The notes beneath the pieces are model-generated. The model was not told the DNA's origin. It did no database searches and saw only the letters and a list, made by a program, of their open reading frames with translations. Both the position numbers and the translations under genes were made by a program. From Uranotaenia lowii (lineage: Eukaryota; Arthropoda; Insecta; Diptera; Culicidae): a stretch of DNA of 64,000 nt. Numbering within the stretch: the stretch's first letter is position 1; every line of letters begins with the position of its first letter. Shown here piece after piece: positions 24,240-35,315 of this stretch. The stretch is taken from contig NC_073692.1 of assembly GCF_029784155.1 (NCBI RefSeq), positions 15,915,752 through 15,979,751 on the forward strand, in the 5' to 3' direction.

Positions 24240-25290
24240 TTTAAGGAATTTCCACGTAAATCTATATATGTATGTCGAAATTTTGAATTGTACACTTTAC
24301 AAGATTAATTTGAAAAGTTTGTCCAAGAATGCTGCAGTATGCATTAGGTATGTATTTTTGTTAAAGATCCTTGACACAAAACTTTGTACTTATAGTTTTC
24401 CCTAACCCCGTACATTTTCCGTTATTTCCATATAAGTGTATATATTTCAAAATTTTGTATTTTCACTATACCAACTCAATTTAAAAAAAAAATTGTACAA
24501 AACTTAAAACCAGTTACAAATTGTAGTACTCAGAATTTTCCCCTGGCCCTGTGAATTTTCCCAAATTTCCATTGAAGAAGAAATTTAATTTGAAAAGTTT
24601 ATTCAAGAAAAACAAATGGGGCACTAAACCAATATACTAGATAGCTATGTGAGTTTTAATACTAGAAACAAAACGTTGTACTCAGAATTTTCCCTTACCC
24701 CGTGAATATTCCGGATTTTCCTCATAAGTGTACATATGTTGAAATATTGAATTTTTCACAATTGCAACTGAATTTGAAAAGTTTGTTCAACAAAAACAAA
24801 TGCGGCACTAAGCTACTATACTAGGTATGTTGGTTTTGGTGCTATAAACAAAACATAGTACTCAGAATTTTCCCTTACCCCGTGAATTTTTTCTGAATTT
24901 CCATATAAATGCATATATGTCATTATATTGAATTTTTCACTATATTAATATAATTCGAAAAGTTTGTTCAACAAAACCAAATGCAGCACTAAGCCACTAT
25001 ACTAGATATGTTGGTTTTGATACTAGAAACAAATCTAGTAGGTACTAAGATTATCCCCTGGTCTCGTGAATTTCCCGGAATTTCCCAATAAGTGCATAGT
25101 GAACGAAATGTTAGATTTTTCCATATTCCAGCATAATTTGAAGTTTGTTCAACAACAAAAATTCGCAATAAGCAACTGTGTTGATTTCGAATCTTTTAAG
25201 AAAACGTTGATATCAGAATTTTCCCTTAACCTGAAAGTTTTCCGAAATTTCCCCAAAAGTGGGTGGAACGTTTTGATTTTCCCATGCCGC
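24240..25290 (-). repeat. Six diverged monomers of the 180-bp satellite, inverted
   Basis: Read on the minus strand, this block repeats the satellite of 35.7-47.9 kb about every 170-180 bp. Each unit has a TTTTCCCTTACCCCGTGAAT-like phrase, a TAAGTGCATATATGT phrase, AAAAGTTTGTTCAACAAAAA and GCACTAAGCCACTATACTAG. Units differ strongly from each other, so they look older than the large array. Confidence 0.88.
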
Positions 25291-25458
25291 GACGCCCGAG
25301 GAACTCAGGGTGAGTGGTCTTTGTTGATTGAGCAGGCTAAGAGAGCGTTAACTGCCTCTCAAATGTCTCTTTTTGCTTACTTGAACGCAAGTGGTTCATC
25401 CTTAGCTAATGTTTGTTTACTTTTCCAAAATGTCAATAAATGAATTATGCTCCAAAAT

Positions 25459-26312
25459 AAGCCTGTTCAACAGCCAATTGAAATCGGTTTCAATCGATTT
25501 CGATTGGTAAATTGTTGTTCACTCAGCCAATGTTGTGATCGAAACTAATCCAATTGACGTTCAATGAAGCCAATCGAAGTCGATCGAAACCAATCGAAAT
25601 CGATCAAGCTCGAGAGCAGGATTCGTTTCTATCGGTTTCAATTACACTAACACACATGTAGTTGCTTGCTGTCAAAAACAGCTGGTTTGGTTTGTTGTGA
25701 CTAATTTTTGATTGTTTCTTTGGGAGCGGTGTTCTTTGTGGGGTGCTGGAGTCGTTGCTGTGCCAGTTAGCTAAGTCGGTGGTGCAGTGCTAGCCATGCT
25801 GAGGTGGTACTGTGCTGAGTCGGTGGTGCTGTGCTAGCCATGCTGAGGTGGTACTGTGCTGAGTCGGTGGTGCTGTGCTGAATCGGTGGTGCTGTGCTGA
25901 GTCGGTGGTGCTGTACTGAGTCGGTGGTGCTGTGCTAGCCATGCTGATTCGTTGGTGCTGTGGCAGTCATGCTGAGGCTGTGGTGCTAATGACTTGGGGC
26001 AGGTCCGTCGGGCTGGTGTCATGTTTATTAAGAATCGATAAATCATTCAAAAAAAGGTTTTTTTTTTCATTTAATAAAAACATCAGTACAGTAACAGACG
26101 ATTGCTGTTATAATTTTCATTATTAAATAAAGCCCGAAATCTCCAAGTACACAGTTGTATAAGAAAATGACAGCAAAAGCAGCGCGTTAGTATTAGTGTC
26201 TGTCTGTTCATTCAGCAGCCTGATAGAAATCAATCGAAGTCAATTGGAAAAACAGCTGATCAACTGTCAATCCGTTTCAATTGATTTCGATTGAGTTTTG
26301 TTGAACACACCT
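25459..26312. mobile_element. Short inverted-repeat element rich in CAATCGAAATCGA motifs
   Basis: GCCTGTTCAACAGCCAATTG at the left faces a TTTTGTTGAACACACCT end on the right. Both subterminal regions are dense in CAATCGAAATC and GATTTCGATTG, at least ten in total. The middle holds a GC-rich minisatellite (25757-25990). No transposase is seen; it is probably a non-autonomous DNA transposon. Confidence 0.55.
25757..25990 (+). repeat. Minisatellite, GTCGGTGGTGCTGTGCTGA units
   Basis: A 19-21-bp unit around GAGTCGGTGGTGCTGTGCT alternates with GCCATGCTGAGGTGGTACTG about ten times, with moderate variation. It is markedly GC-richer than its surroundings and lies inside the element at 25459-26312. 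Confidence 0.85.
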
Positions 26313-26743
26313 AATGATGAAAAAGTAAAACATGAAGAAAAAGTAGGTAGTGCCAAGGCAGCCCTGCTCTAGTATTGGTACAGACTGTGTCGTCATAATC
26401 ACGATAAATCTGTCAAACTACTGGGAAATTTGCCTTTTTCGTTGATAATTCGAAGAATTTGCGAGAAACTTTCCACTTTTAAAACTTGTTTTTCTAGAAT
26501 AACTCTTGCTCTTCAAGATCGGTACAGATAAAGTTGGATTTTCGGGTTATTTTTATATAAAATAGGCCATCAAAGTTCGAAAAATAATGGATTTTCCCTA
26601 CTCAAATTAGCAAAACTGTAAAATTAGTTCAAAGTCTTCCATGGAAATGTTCAAGTCAATGCAGTTTAAGATCCTTGCTACAATAAAGTAATCAAAACAC
26701 AAATTTATTGATGTTAATTGTTCTACATAAAAACTGAATGTAG

Positions 26744-27552
26744 TATACTGCCCCTACTTTCATAACAGTCCCATATGCAAAAACAAGCAAGCGAGAAAAT
26801 CAGCTTTTTCTGTTTTGGAATATATTTTTAAACTATAACCATTACATTCAGCATAAACGAAAATCGTTTGATGGAATGTGTTCTAGGTTGTCATAATAAA
26901 TCGTACGACCTGAAATTTTAGAAATTGGGCCATCGGTAACGTCGGGAGCACCATTTTATTCGTTATGGGACTGTTATGCGAGCATATTTGAGACCTTTTT
27001 CAAATCTACTCGCATAACAGTCCCATCCAGAATATGTTTTGCTAACCAAGCTACTTTCTTAAACTTAAATTTGATCATTTTTGAACTTCTAAATGCAGTT
27101 ATCAGAAAAAGAAACACACTTTTGGAAAAATATCGTGAATTCTTCATTGTAAGTTGAATCTTTTTACGATTTTGATTGCATCGGTTAGTTTTTTGCTCAG
27201 GAAGACATTCCTTCCTTCTTACTGACCTGCCTTCGAGAACTAGTGTGCATAATTCGACATCAAGTGAGTTTAAATCTTTTTTAAATGATTCGAAGCAATA
27301 AATCAAAGACTATTTCGCCGAAAGAAGCATTGAAAAGAAACCAAATCCGTGATATTTCACATATGGGACTGTTATGAGGGTATATTTCATATGGGACAGC
27401 CACGAGTTGATATTTTTTTCAAAATTTCTAGAACAAAATCTCTTTTTTTATTGTTTTATATTGAAGCCTTATGTTCAAAATGACGAACTGTCAGGTTAGA
27501 TGGAAAATGACGAAAATTCATATGGGACTGTTATGCGAGTAGGGGCAGTATA
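26744..27552. mobile_element. Non-autonomous DNA transposon enclosing spliceable exons
   Basis: TACTGCCCCTACTTTCATAA at the left faces CGAGTAGGGGCAGTA at the right; together with ACAGTCCCATATG this makes an inverted terminus of about 34 bp, with TA at the outer edges. ATGGGACTGTTATG or its inverse recurs near 26952, 27012, 27365 and 27522 as subterminal repeats. No transposase motif is present. The interior carries two phase-matched exons (see next entry) with partial introns outside them. Confidence 0.72.
27031..27263 (+). CDS. Two exons of an unrecognised helical protein inside the element
   Basis: The frame ending at 27148 is open upstream for some 70 codons, back into the subterminal repeats, so the true left edge is unknown. 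Its gene-like part reads LNLNLIIFELLNAVIRKRNT and continues with LLEKYREFFI. The donor ATT|GTAAGT lies at 27148/27149. A 52-nt intron (27149-27200) ends in TTTTTTGCTCAG. Exon two (27201-27263, 21 codons) reads EDIPSFLLTCLRELVCIIRH and one further Q, then CAA|GTGAGT, a second good donor. Both junctions are phase 0. There is no start or stop within the piece, so it is an internal segment of a gene. The residue pattern suggests paired helices, loosely like helical-repeat proteins; this is a weak impression. The opposite strand is also open for 110 codons. It could be host sequence captured by the element or the remains of its own transposase. Confidence 0.5.
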
Positions 27553-27559
27553 CCGGTTG

Positions 27560-27990
27560 GATAAAAATCATGACAATCAGTTCAACCCTCAATAACTACC
27601 AACTGACCTTTTTAAAGCTGAATTTTTCTTCATTTTTGCATAAATAAAATTAGAAAAAAAAAATAATTATGCAATCTTCAAAGGACCAAAACATTTCATA
27701 ACATAGTGCAATAGAGACCTTACAACACAATCAAAACAAAATTGGAATTCATTTTTATTCTAGAACATGTTTTTTTGTTTAAAATTCTACAATTCGAGTA
27801 TACATGTCGAAAAGCGTTTTTTTCACAATACCAATAAACAGGCATCATAAGGGGCTAGATGCAACATTTGTATATCACAGCTCTTATTCAATTTTGTTTT
27901 CAATAATAATGCAATCGAGTTGTCATTTAATGGTTACAAAATGATGATGACATAATCTTTTAAATCTTAAGCTAGTTTGTAAAGTTTTTG
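27560..27990. other. AT-rich stretch without recognised features
   Basis: AT-rich sequence with no supported feature. Confidence 0.45.
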
Positions 27991-28001
27991 GTTCTCATAG
28001 A

Positions 28002-28170
28002 AAATTTAAAAAATCGAGAAAAAGATAAAGAAATTGAAACATTTTTCGATGCCGTAAAAAAATTTACCCCGTATGAAAATTGGCCTAGTAATATCAAACT
28101 CTCTATTACTAACACTCTTGGTGTAAAAATATTTTTCAAACAGTCACCAATATTGAAAAAAAAATTATAA
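28002..28170 (+). CDS. Unrecognised 55-codon open segment after a possible acceptor
   Basis: GTTTTTGGTTCTCATAG forms a plausible acceptor ending at about 28000. The frame then runs to a stop at 28168-28170 and includes ETFFDAVKKFTPYENWPSNI and TNTLGVKIFFKQSPILKK. The wording is protein-like for such AT-rich DNA, but no family is recognised, there is no ATG, and no upstream exon was found. It may be a terminal exon or a fragment of a mobile element. Confidence 0.22.
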
Positions 28171-28649
28171 TTCACTTACCAGTCTGGGTTAAGATGCAAA
28201 TAAATTTAAATCATATTGATTCATGGATATATGGTTGTTAACCGTCACGCGTTTGTTAACATAAAAATTCCAACCATTCAAAAATTTATTTTTATGATTT
28301 CAGCTAGTAGAATTTATTGTAGTATTCTAAAGCATTATTGTTGAAAAAAACAAACAAAACCAAATTTAATGCAATTGGTGTTTGGCATTGGGCATGGGCA
28401 TTTATAGCACCACAAGCTTATCTAAATCTATTAATTTTTAAACGTTTTCATTTTATTTTTTATTCAAAAGAAAGTTTGCTGCATTCAACCCCTTTTTCTG
28501 AGAAAGGTATAAAAATCGCATGTTTAAGAAAATTTAAAATAATAAGAAAAAAAATATGACTACATCTTTTTATATCCCACCAACTTTTAAAACTTTTGAT
28601 GGATAAGCGGTATGATCATCTGTCAAAACAATTTTTGAGAAACCATTGA

Positions 28650-29010
28650 TGTTGAAAAGTGTTGCATGTTACTTCAGTTGACGGAACTAACTAAATTTGA
28701 AGAATTTGTTTATCAGAACCAAATGTGGCACTTAGTCACTGTACTTGGTATGTTCGTTTTGATACTAAAAACATAACCTAGTATGTACTTAAAATTTTCC
28801 CTAGCCCCGTAAATTTTCCGGAATTTCCACATAAGTGCATACATGTCCAAAAAGCGTTTTTTTCACTCTATAAACTTTAAATAAAAAATTCAACAAGCCT
28901 CTTCACTAGGTATATTGATTATATTCATGAATACAAAACGTAGTACTCTAAATTTTTGGAAATTTTACATAAGTGTACTTGGAAGTAAATTTATTTTTTT
29001 TCTCTTCATA
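28650..29010 (-). repeat. Two diverged 180-bp satellite monomers, inverted
   Basis: Two units resemble the minus strand of the big array: GCACTTAGTCACTGTACTTG, TTTTCCCTAGCCCCGTAAAT, TTTCCACATAAGTGCATACA, then a weaker second unit with CTTCACTAGGTATATTG. They are separate from the copies at 24.2-25.3 kb but in the same orientation. Confidence 0.75.
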
Positions 29011-29319
29011 TAAACACTGTTGAAATTATGAATATAAAATAATTTTATCTATTGTTTATTATGTTATGTTGGGATTTTCATTGCCTTTTAAAGCACGTAG
29101 AGATAAGTGAAAAAATCGCTTTGGATTATTATAACGATTTCGACGATTGTCGAAATCCAAGATTTTAAATGTGTTTTTTTTCTTTATTATTCTAAAATTT
29201 CATATTATGTAGTGTAGAAAACAGCTTCACCTTTCAATTGACTTGACACCGATTATTAAACGCCCAGATGTAGGTACTTCATTTAAACGCCTAGATGTTT
29301 TTTTTACACTTTTTTCAGC

Positions 29320-29450
29320 AACGACGCGGATCGATGTCTTGAAAAGCTCACAATGAGTGACCAGAGTAAAATACGCAAGCAAAGAGAGCGTAATTAGCCT
29401 CTCTATCGTCTCATTTTGATGATTTGTAAACAAATCGTTCATTAGTTCAT
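29320..29450. repeat. Short copy of an AAGCAAAGAGAGCG-type dispersed motif
   Basis: GAGTGACCAGAGTAAAATAC followed by GCAAGCAAAGAGAGCG has relatives near 23130, 25330 and 48185. It looks like part of the GC-rich arm family or another repeat associated with it. Frames through it on both strands are short and unrecognised. Confidence 0.35.
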
Positions 29451-29892
29451 TCCGTTTGTTTACGTTTTGAAATTAGCCTATTTCGTATCGAAATTATTTG
29501 GAATGTTTCATTACCTATGAATACTTAATCCTTAAGAAGTAAAACTGTTTTTTTGGTGATTGTTAAGCAAATCATCTCAACTTAAATTCTTGATTCTACA
29601 TAATTTTTGGAAAAACTCTTCACCATTCACCTTTTTTCTAACTTATTAAAGAATGGAAATTTATCATAAAATGAAACATCAATTTTAGGAAAAAATTTCT
29701 TCATGTAGAGAAATTACCAACAAGAAATAGTCTATATAAAATTGTACTCAAAAGATTCATAACACGGAATGATTGCTTAAGATTGGAGAAATTTATTTTC
29801 ACTTCATATTTCACAATTACACAATAACATAATTTTCACATTTAAATAATTTAATCAATCCTTTTTGGTGTTTTTTCGGCCAGATGCGCCAA

Positions 29893-30190
29893 TTACTTTT
29901 TAAATAAAATCTTGGGCACAAGCATTTCTGATTCACATTCACAAAATATGGGTCGATCGTTTTCGGCTTCAGCGGTGTTTTCGGACGCGATTTCGACCAT
30001 CAAGGTTATATAAGCAAGCTAGAATTAAAGATAGTAGGTGAGTATTTGGAACGGAAGAAACACTATTAAATTGCAATCAAAATTCACTTACCATAGCAGA
30101 CACCTTTCGTTGATCGCAAACAAACAACCGTTTATACGCTCCATCGATCGGCGCCTCGTCCAATTCATGATTAACTTTAGATTTAAGCAT
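29893..30190 (-). CDS. Two-exon gene, 74-residue protein of unknown function
   Basis: Exon one runs from ATG at 30190 to 30092, exactly 33 codons, and begins MLKSKVNHELDEAPIDGAYK. The donor ATG|GTAAGTGAAT is at 30092/30091. A 73-nt intron ends in TTTAATTCTAG at 30019. Exon two (30018-29893) has 41 codons and a TAA stop. It includes LAYITLMVEIASENTAEAEN and CECESEMLVPKILFKK. The junction is phase 0, and reading through the donor would stop after three codons. AATAAA lies near 29797-29792, about 95 nt past the stop. The start has A at -3, and a TCAGTG initiator-like site lies about 145 bp upstream. The middle is moderately hydrophobic (SAMLAYITLMV), perhaps one membrane or buried helix; a CxC pair follows. 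I do not recognise the family. No flanking inverted repeats were found, so it may be a host gene. Confidence 0.55.
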
Positions 30191-30639
30191 ATTTTTTAAA
30201 TAATAAAATTTTCTTTAAAAGTTGCTACATAAACATTCACTTCTTGCAGTAAAATAAACAATTTGATGAATTCGATGAAATCAAAATAAAGCTATGACAG
30301 CTCAGATGAACCCAACAAAACTTTCTGTTCACTGAAAATAGTGCTCATGTTGAAATTTCATGTTTCGCAGCATGGATTTATATAATTAGCATCTAAGAAA
30401 CCTTTATTTAATGATGACAATTGGAAACATATGCGCCAGATTTCACAGGAAATTAAAATGAGTATATTCTATAGTAACTGTCTATTGAGATTTTTATTCT
30501 TAACAGAACGTGCTTGAATTAATAAGTAACATTTTTCATTCAATCAGTTATGAAAATGTTGATAAAAAATAAATTTCATCTTTCTATAATATAAAGTGGT
30601 GTTGTTTATTTCTAGGATTTCCAGGTTTTCGAATCCTTC

Positions 30640-30957
30640 ATTCCAAAATTCAAAACTTAAAGCCTCTTTAATTATGATAGTAAAAATCAGTAAAATGAAA
30701 AAAAGAAAAAAACAAATAGGCATATAAAACTTAAGAAATAATAGTTCTAAAATTCTAAAATCCTTTAGTTCTGATATTTTAAAATTTTAAAATTTTGAAA
30801 TTGTAAAATAAAAAAAAATTTAAATCTTAATTTCTAAAATTCTTATATTCTAAAATCCTAAGATTCTAAAATTCTAAAATTCTAAAATTCTAAAATTCCA
30901 AAATTCTAAAATTCTAAAATTCTTACATTCTTAAATTCTAAAATTCTAAAATTCTTA
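30640..30957. repeat. Degenerate AT-rich lead-in to the tandem block, AAATTCTA units
   Basis: From about 30735 phrases such as AAATTTTAAAATTTTG and ATTCTAAAATTCTAAA build up, and become a regular 8-bp AAATTCTA array with occasional changes by 30850. This grades into AAATTCTT at about 30950. Confidence 0.8.
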
Positions 30958-31962
30958 AATTCTTAGATTCTTAAATTCTTAAATTCTTAAATTCTTAAAT
31001 TCGTAAATTCTTAAATTCTTAAATTCTTAAATTCTTAAATTCTTAAATTCTTAAATTCTTAAATTCTTAAATTCTTAAATTCTTAAATTCTTAAATTCTT
31101 AAATTCTTAAATTCTTAAATTCTTAAATTCTTAAATTCTTAAATTCCTAAATTCTTAAATTCTTAAATTCTTAAATTCCTAAATTCTTAAATTCTTAAAT
31201 TCTTAAATTCTTAAATTCTTAAATTCTTAAATTCTTAAATTCTTAAATTCTTAAATTCTTAAATTCTTAAATTCTTAAATTCTTAAATTCTTAAATTCTT
31301 AAATTCTTAAATTCTTAAATTCTTAAATTCTTAAATTCTTAAATTCTTAAATTCTTAAATTCTTAAATTCTTAAATTCTTAAATTCTTAAATTCTTAAAT
31401 TCTTAAATTCTTAAATTCTTAAATTCTTAAATTCTTAAATTCTTAAATTCTTAAATTCTTAAATTCTTAAATTCTTAAATTCTTAAATTCTTAAATTCTT
31501 AAATTCTTAAATTCTTAAATTCTTAAATTCTTAAATTCTTAAATTCTTAAATTCTTAAATTCTTAAATTCTTAAATTCTTAAATTCTTAAATTCTTAAAT
31601 TCTTAAATTCTTAAATTCTTAAATTCTTAAATTCTTAAATTCTTAAATTCTTAAATTCTTAAATTCTTAAATTCTTAAATTCTTAAATTCTTAAATTCTT
31701 AAATTCTTAAATTCTTAAATTCTTAAATTCTTAAATTCTTAAATTCTTAAATTCTTAAATTCTTAAATTCTTAAATTCTTAAATTCTTAAATTCTTAAAT
31801 TCTTAAATTCTTAAATTCTTAAATTCTTAAATTCTTAAATTCTTAAATTCTTAAATTCTTAAATTCTTAAATTCTTAAATTCTTAAATTCTTAAATTCTT
31901 AAATTCTTAAATTCTTAAATTCTTAAATTCTTAAATTCTTAAATTCTTAAATTCTTAAATTC
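30958..31962. repeat. Tandem array, 8-bp unit AAATTCTT, about 125 copies
   Basis: The unit is almost perfectly uniform across 1 kb, with only a few single-base variants (for example TTCCTAAAT at 31145 and 31175). It ends sharply at 31962, where the 7-bp array begins. Confidence 0.95.
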
Positions 31963-33800
31963 AAAGACAAAAGACAAAAGACAAAAGACAAAAGACAAAA
32001 GACAAAAGACAAAAGACAAAAGACAAAAGACAAAAGACAAAAGACAAAAGACAAAAGACAAAAGACAAAAGACAAAAGACAAAAGACAAAAGACAAAAGA
32101 CAAAAGACAAAAGACAAAAGACAAAAGACAAAAGACAAAAGACAAAAGACAAAAGACAAAAGACAAAAGACAAAAGACAAAAGACAAAAGACAAAAGACA
32201 AAAGACAAAAGACAAAAGACAAAAGACAAAAGACAAAAGACAAAAGACAAAAGACAAAAGACAAAAGACAAAAGACAAAAGACAAAAGACAAAAGACAAA
32301 AGACAAAAGACAAAAGACAAAAGACAAAAGACAAAAGACAAAAGACAAAAGACAAAAGACAAAAGACAAAAGACAAAAGACAAAAGACAAAAGACAAAAG
32401 ACAAAAGACAAAAGACAAAAGACAAAAGACAAAAGACAAAAGACAAAAGACAAAAGACAAAAGACAAAAGACAAAAGACAAAAGACAAAAGACAAAAGAC
32501 AAAAGACAAAAGACAAAAGACAAAAGACAAAAGACAAAAGACAAAAGACAAAAGACAAAAGACAAAAGACAAAAGACAAAAGACAAAAGACAAAAGACAA
32601 AAGACAAAAGACAAAAGACAAAAGACAAAAGACAAAAGACAAAAGACAAAAGACAAAAGACAAAAGACAAAAGACAAAAGACAAAAGACAAAAGACAAAA
32701 GACAAAAGACAAAAGACAAAAGACAAAAGACAAAAGACAAAAGACAAAAGACAAAAGACAAAAGACAAAAGACAAAAGACAAAAGACAAAAGACAAAAGA
32801 CAAAAGACAAAAGACAAAAGACAAAAGACAAAAGACAAAAGACAAAAGACAAAAGACAAAAGACAAAAGACAAAAGACAAAAGACAAAAGACAAAAGACA
32901 AAAGACAAAAGACAAAAGACAAAAGACAAAAGACAAAAGACAAAAGACAAAAGACAAAAGACAAAAGACAAAAGACAAAAGACAAAAGACAAAAGACAAA
33001 AGACAAAAGACAAAAGACAAAAGACAAAAGACAAAAGACAAAAGACAAAAGACAAAAGACAAAAGACAAAAGACAAAAGACAAAAGACAAAAGACAAAAG
33101 ACAAAAGACAAAAGACAAAAGACAAAAGACAAAAGACAAAAGACAAAAGACAAAAGACAAAAGACAAAAGACAAAAGACAAAAGACAAAAGACAAAAGAC
33201 AAAAGACAAAAGACAAAAGACAAAAGACAAAAGACAAAAGACAAAAGACAAAAGACAAAAGACAAAAGACAAAAGACAAAAGACAAAAGACAAAAGACAA
33301 AAGACAAAAGACAAAAGACAAAAGACAAAAGACAAAAGACAAAAGACAAAAGACAAAAGACAAAAGACAAAAGACAAAAGACAAAAGACAAAAGACAAAA
33401 GACAAAAGACAAAAGACAAAAGACAAAAGACAAAAGACAAAAGACAAAAGACAAAAGACAAAAGACAAAAGACAAAAGACAAAAGACAAAAGACAAAAGA
33501 CAAAAGACAAAAGACAAAAGACAAAAGACAAAAGACAAAAGACAAAAGACAAAAGACAAAAGACAAAAGACAAAAGACAAAAGACAAAAGACAAAAGACA
33601 AAAGACAAAAGACAAAAGACAAAAGACAAAAGACAAAAGACAAAAGACAAAAGACAAAAGACAAAAGACAAAAGACAAAAGACAAAAGACAAAAGACAAA
33701 AGACAAAAGACAAAAGACAAAAGACAAAAGACAAAAGACAAAAGACAAAAGACAAAAGACAAAAGACAAAAGACAAAAGACAAAAGACAAAAGACAAAAG
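31963..33800. repeat. Tandem array, 7-bp unit AAAAGAC, about 262 copies
   Basis: I saw no interruption over 1.8 kb. Open frames of 600-900 codons on the minus strand are made only of the seven-residue repeat that a 7-bp unit forces and are not genes. Confidence 0.95.
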
Positions 33801-33872
33801 AAAACAGAAAACAGAAAACAGAAAACAGAAAACAGAAAACAGAAAACAGAAAACAGAAAACAGAAAACGGAA
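33801..33872. repeat. Tandem array, 7-bp unit AAAACAG, about 10 copies
   Basis: A short run between the AAAAGAC and AAAGATAAC arrays. The last unit is altered to AAAACGG before the next motif starts. Confidence 0.95.
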
Positions 33873-34672
33873 AACAAAGATAACAACGATAACAAAGATA
33901 ACAAAGATAACAAAGATAACAAAGATAACAAAGATAACAAAGATAACAAAGATAACAAAGATAACAAAGATAACAAAGATAACAAAGATAACAAAGATAA
34001 CAAAGATAACAAAGATAACAAAGATAACAAAGATAACAAAGATAACAAAGATAACAAAGATAACAAAGATAACAAAGATAACAAAGATAACAAAGATAAC
34101 AAAGATAACAAAGATAACAAAGATAACAAAGATAACAAAGATAACAAAGATAACAAAGATAACAAAGATAACAAAGATAACAAAGATAACAAAGATAACA
34201 AAGATAACAAAGATAACAAAGATAACAAAGATAACAAAGATAACAAAGATAACAAAGATAACAAAGATAACAAAGATAACAAAGATAACAAAGATAACAA
34301 AGATAACAAAGATAACAAAGATAACAAAGATAACAAAGATAACAAAGATAACAAAGATAACAAAGATAACAAAGATAACAAAGATAACAAAGATAACAAA
34401 GATAACAAAGATAACAAAGATAACAAAGATAACAAAGATAACAAAGATGACAAAGATGACAAAGATAACAAAGATAACAAAGATAACAAAGATGACAAAG
34501 ATGACAAAGATGACAAAGATGACAAAGATAACAAAGATAACAAAGATAACAAAGATAACAAAGATAACAAAGATAACGAAGATAACAAAGATAACAAAGA
34601 TAACAAAGATAACAAAGATAACAAAGATAACAAAGATTGCAAAGATAGCAAAGATTTCAAAGATAACAAAGG
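33873..34672. repeat. Tandem array, 9-bp unit AAAGATAAC, about 88 copies
   Basis: Uniform until about 34440. After that, AAAGATGAC variants appear in two clusters (34446-34460, 34491-34525), and the array decays near 34635 into AAAGATTGC, AAAGATAGC and AAAGATTTC. The GTCATCTTT form of the unit differs by one base from GTCATTTTT of the 61 kb array. Confidence 0.95.
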
Positions 34673-34699
34673 ATTTTTTAGAATAGTTATAAAGAAAAA

Positions 34700-35175
34700 A
34701 GTAGAAGAGTCGGTAAGGTAAAAACAATAGCAAAATGTAAATTCAAATTATTTGTAACAATATAATATATTTCAAGCTTTTATAATGTATAGTTTGTTTC
34801 ATAGGGAAAACCATATTAAATATATAAAATGTTAACTTAAATAGGATTTACAAAAAAATCACTTCACATTAATTCACGATAAGCAAACATGTGCAAGTAA
34901 AACTGATAGTAATTTTTAGTTCGGTGTAAGCACAAAATGAAGCTAACAAATGAATCCTTTTAGCCAAACTTGCATGCAGCATAAAACTTGTGTACAATAT
35001 TTCAAAGGATTTCAACACTGTGATTTTTAATGCCAACTTATTGGGAAACTGAGGGATTAATCATAAAAAGTGCTCACTTTTGACCAAATTTCTGAGCACT
35101 TCACTCAAAAACTGAACACAAAAATAAAAAAGCAATGAATATCTGGAAGTGCATTTAAGCGAAAATAACGTCGGA
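34700..35175. other. AT-rich stretch without recognised features
   Basis: Sequence between the short-repeat block and the satellite. No gene or repeat was recognised. Confidence 0.45.
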
Positions 35176-35179
35176 TAAA

Positions 35180-35315
35180 AGTACAATCTGCTGAACCATG
35201 TTTTGTTTCTAGTATCTAAATCAAACTAAAATCAGTTGTTAGAATTACTTTTGAAAATAAGTTAGTACAGTTTAAAAGTCAATATGTCGACATATATGCA
35301 CTTACAGTACCGTTC
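35180..35315 (+). repeat. Single diverged satellite monomer
   Basis: TGTTTTGTTTCTAGTATCTA, AATAAGTTAGTACAG and GACATATATGCACTTA follow the order of the 180-bp unit in plus orientation, with a diverged middle. Confidence 0.7.

Noticed and set aside
27972..28175. Minus-strand 67-codon frame with a CTG|GTAAGT nearby
   Set aside because: The donor lies upstream of the frame and would remove it; the plus-strand reading looks more protein-like, though also unproven.
29330..29402. Exon after TTTTTTCAG with a basic peptide
   Set aside because: The coding-like stretch belongs to a motif repeated at 23.1, 25.3 and 48.2 kb, so it is repeat-derived.
31939..34733. Minus-strand open frames of 614-928 codons and a short plus frame
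   Set aside because: They are made entirely of 7- and 9-bp tandem units; a stop-free unit whose length is not a multiple of three, or is nine, stays open in several frames. They have no gene-like content.
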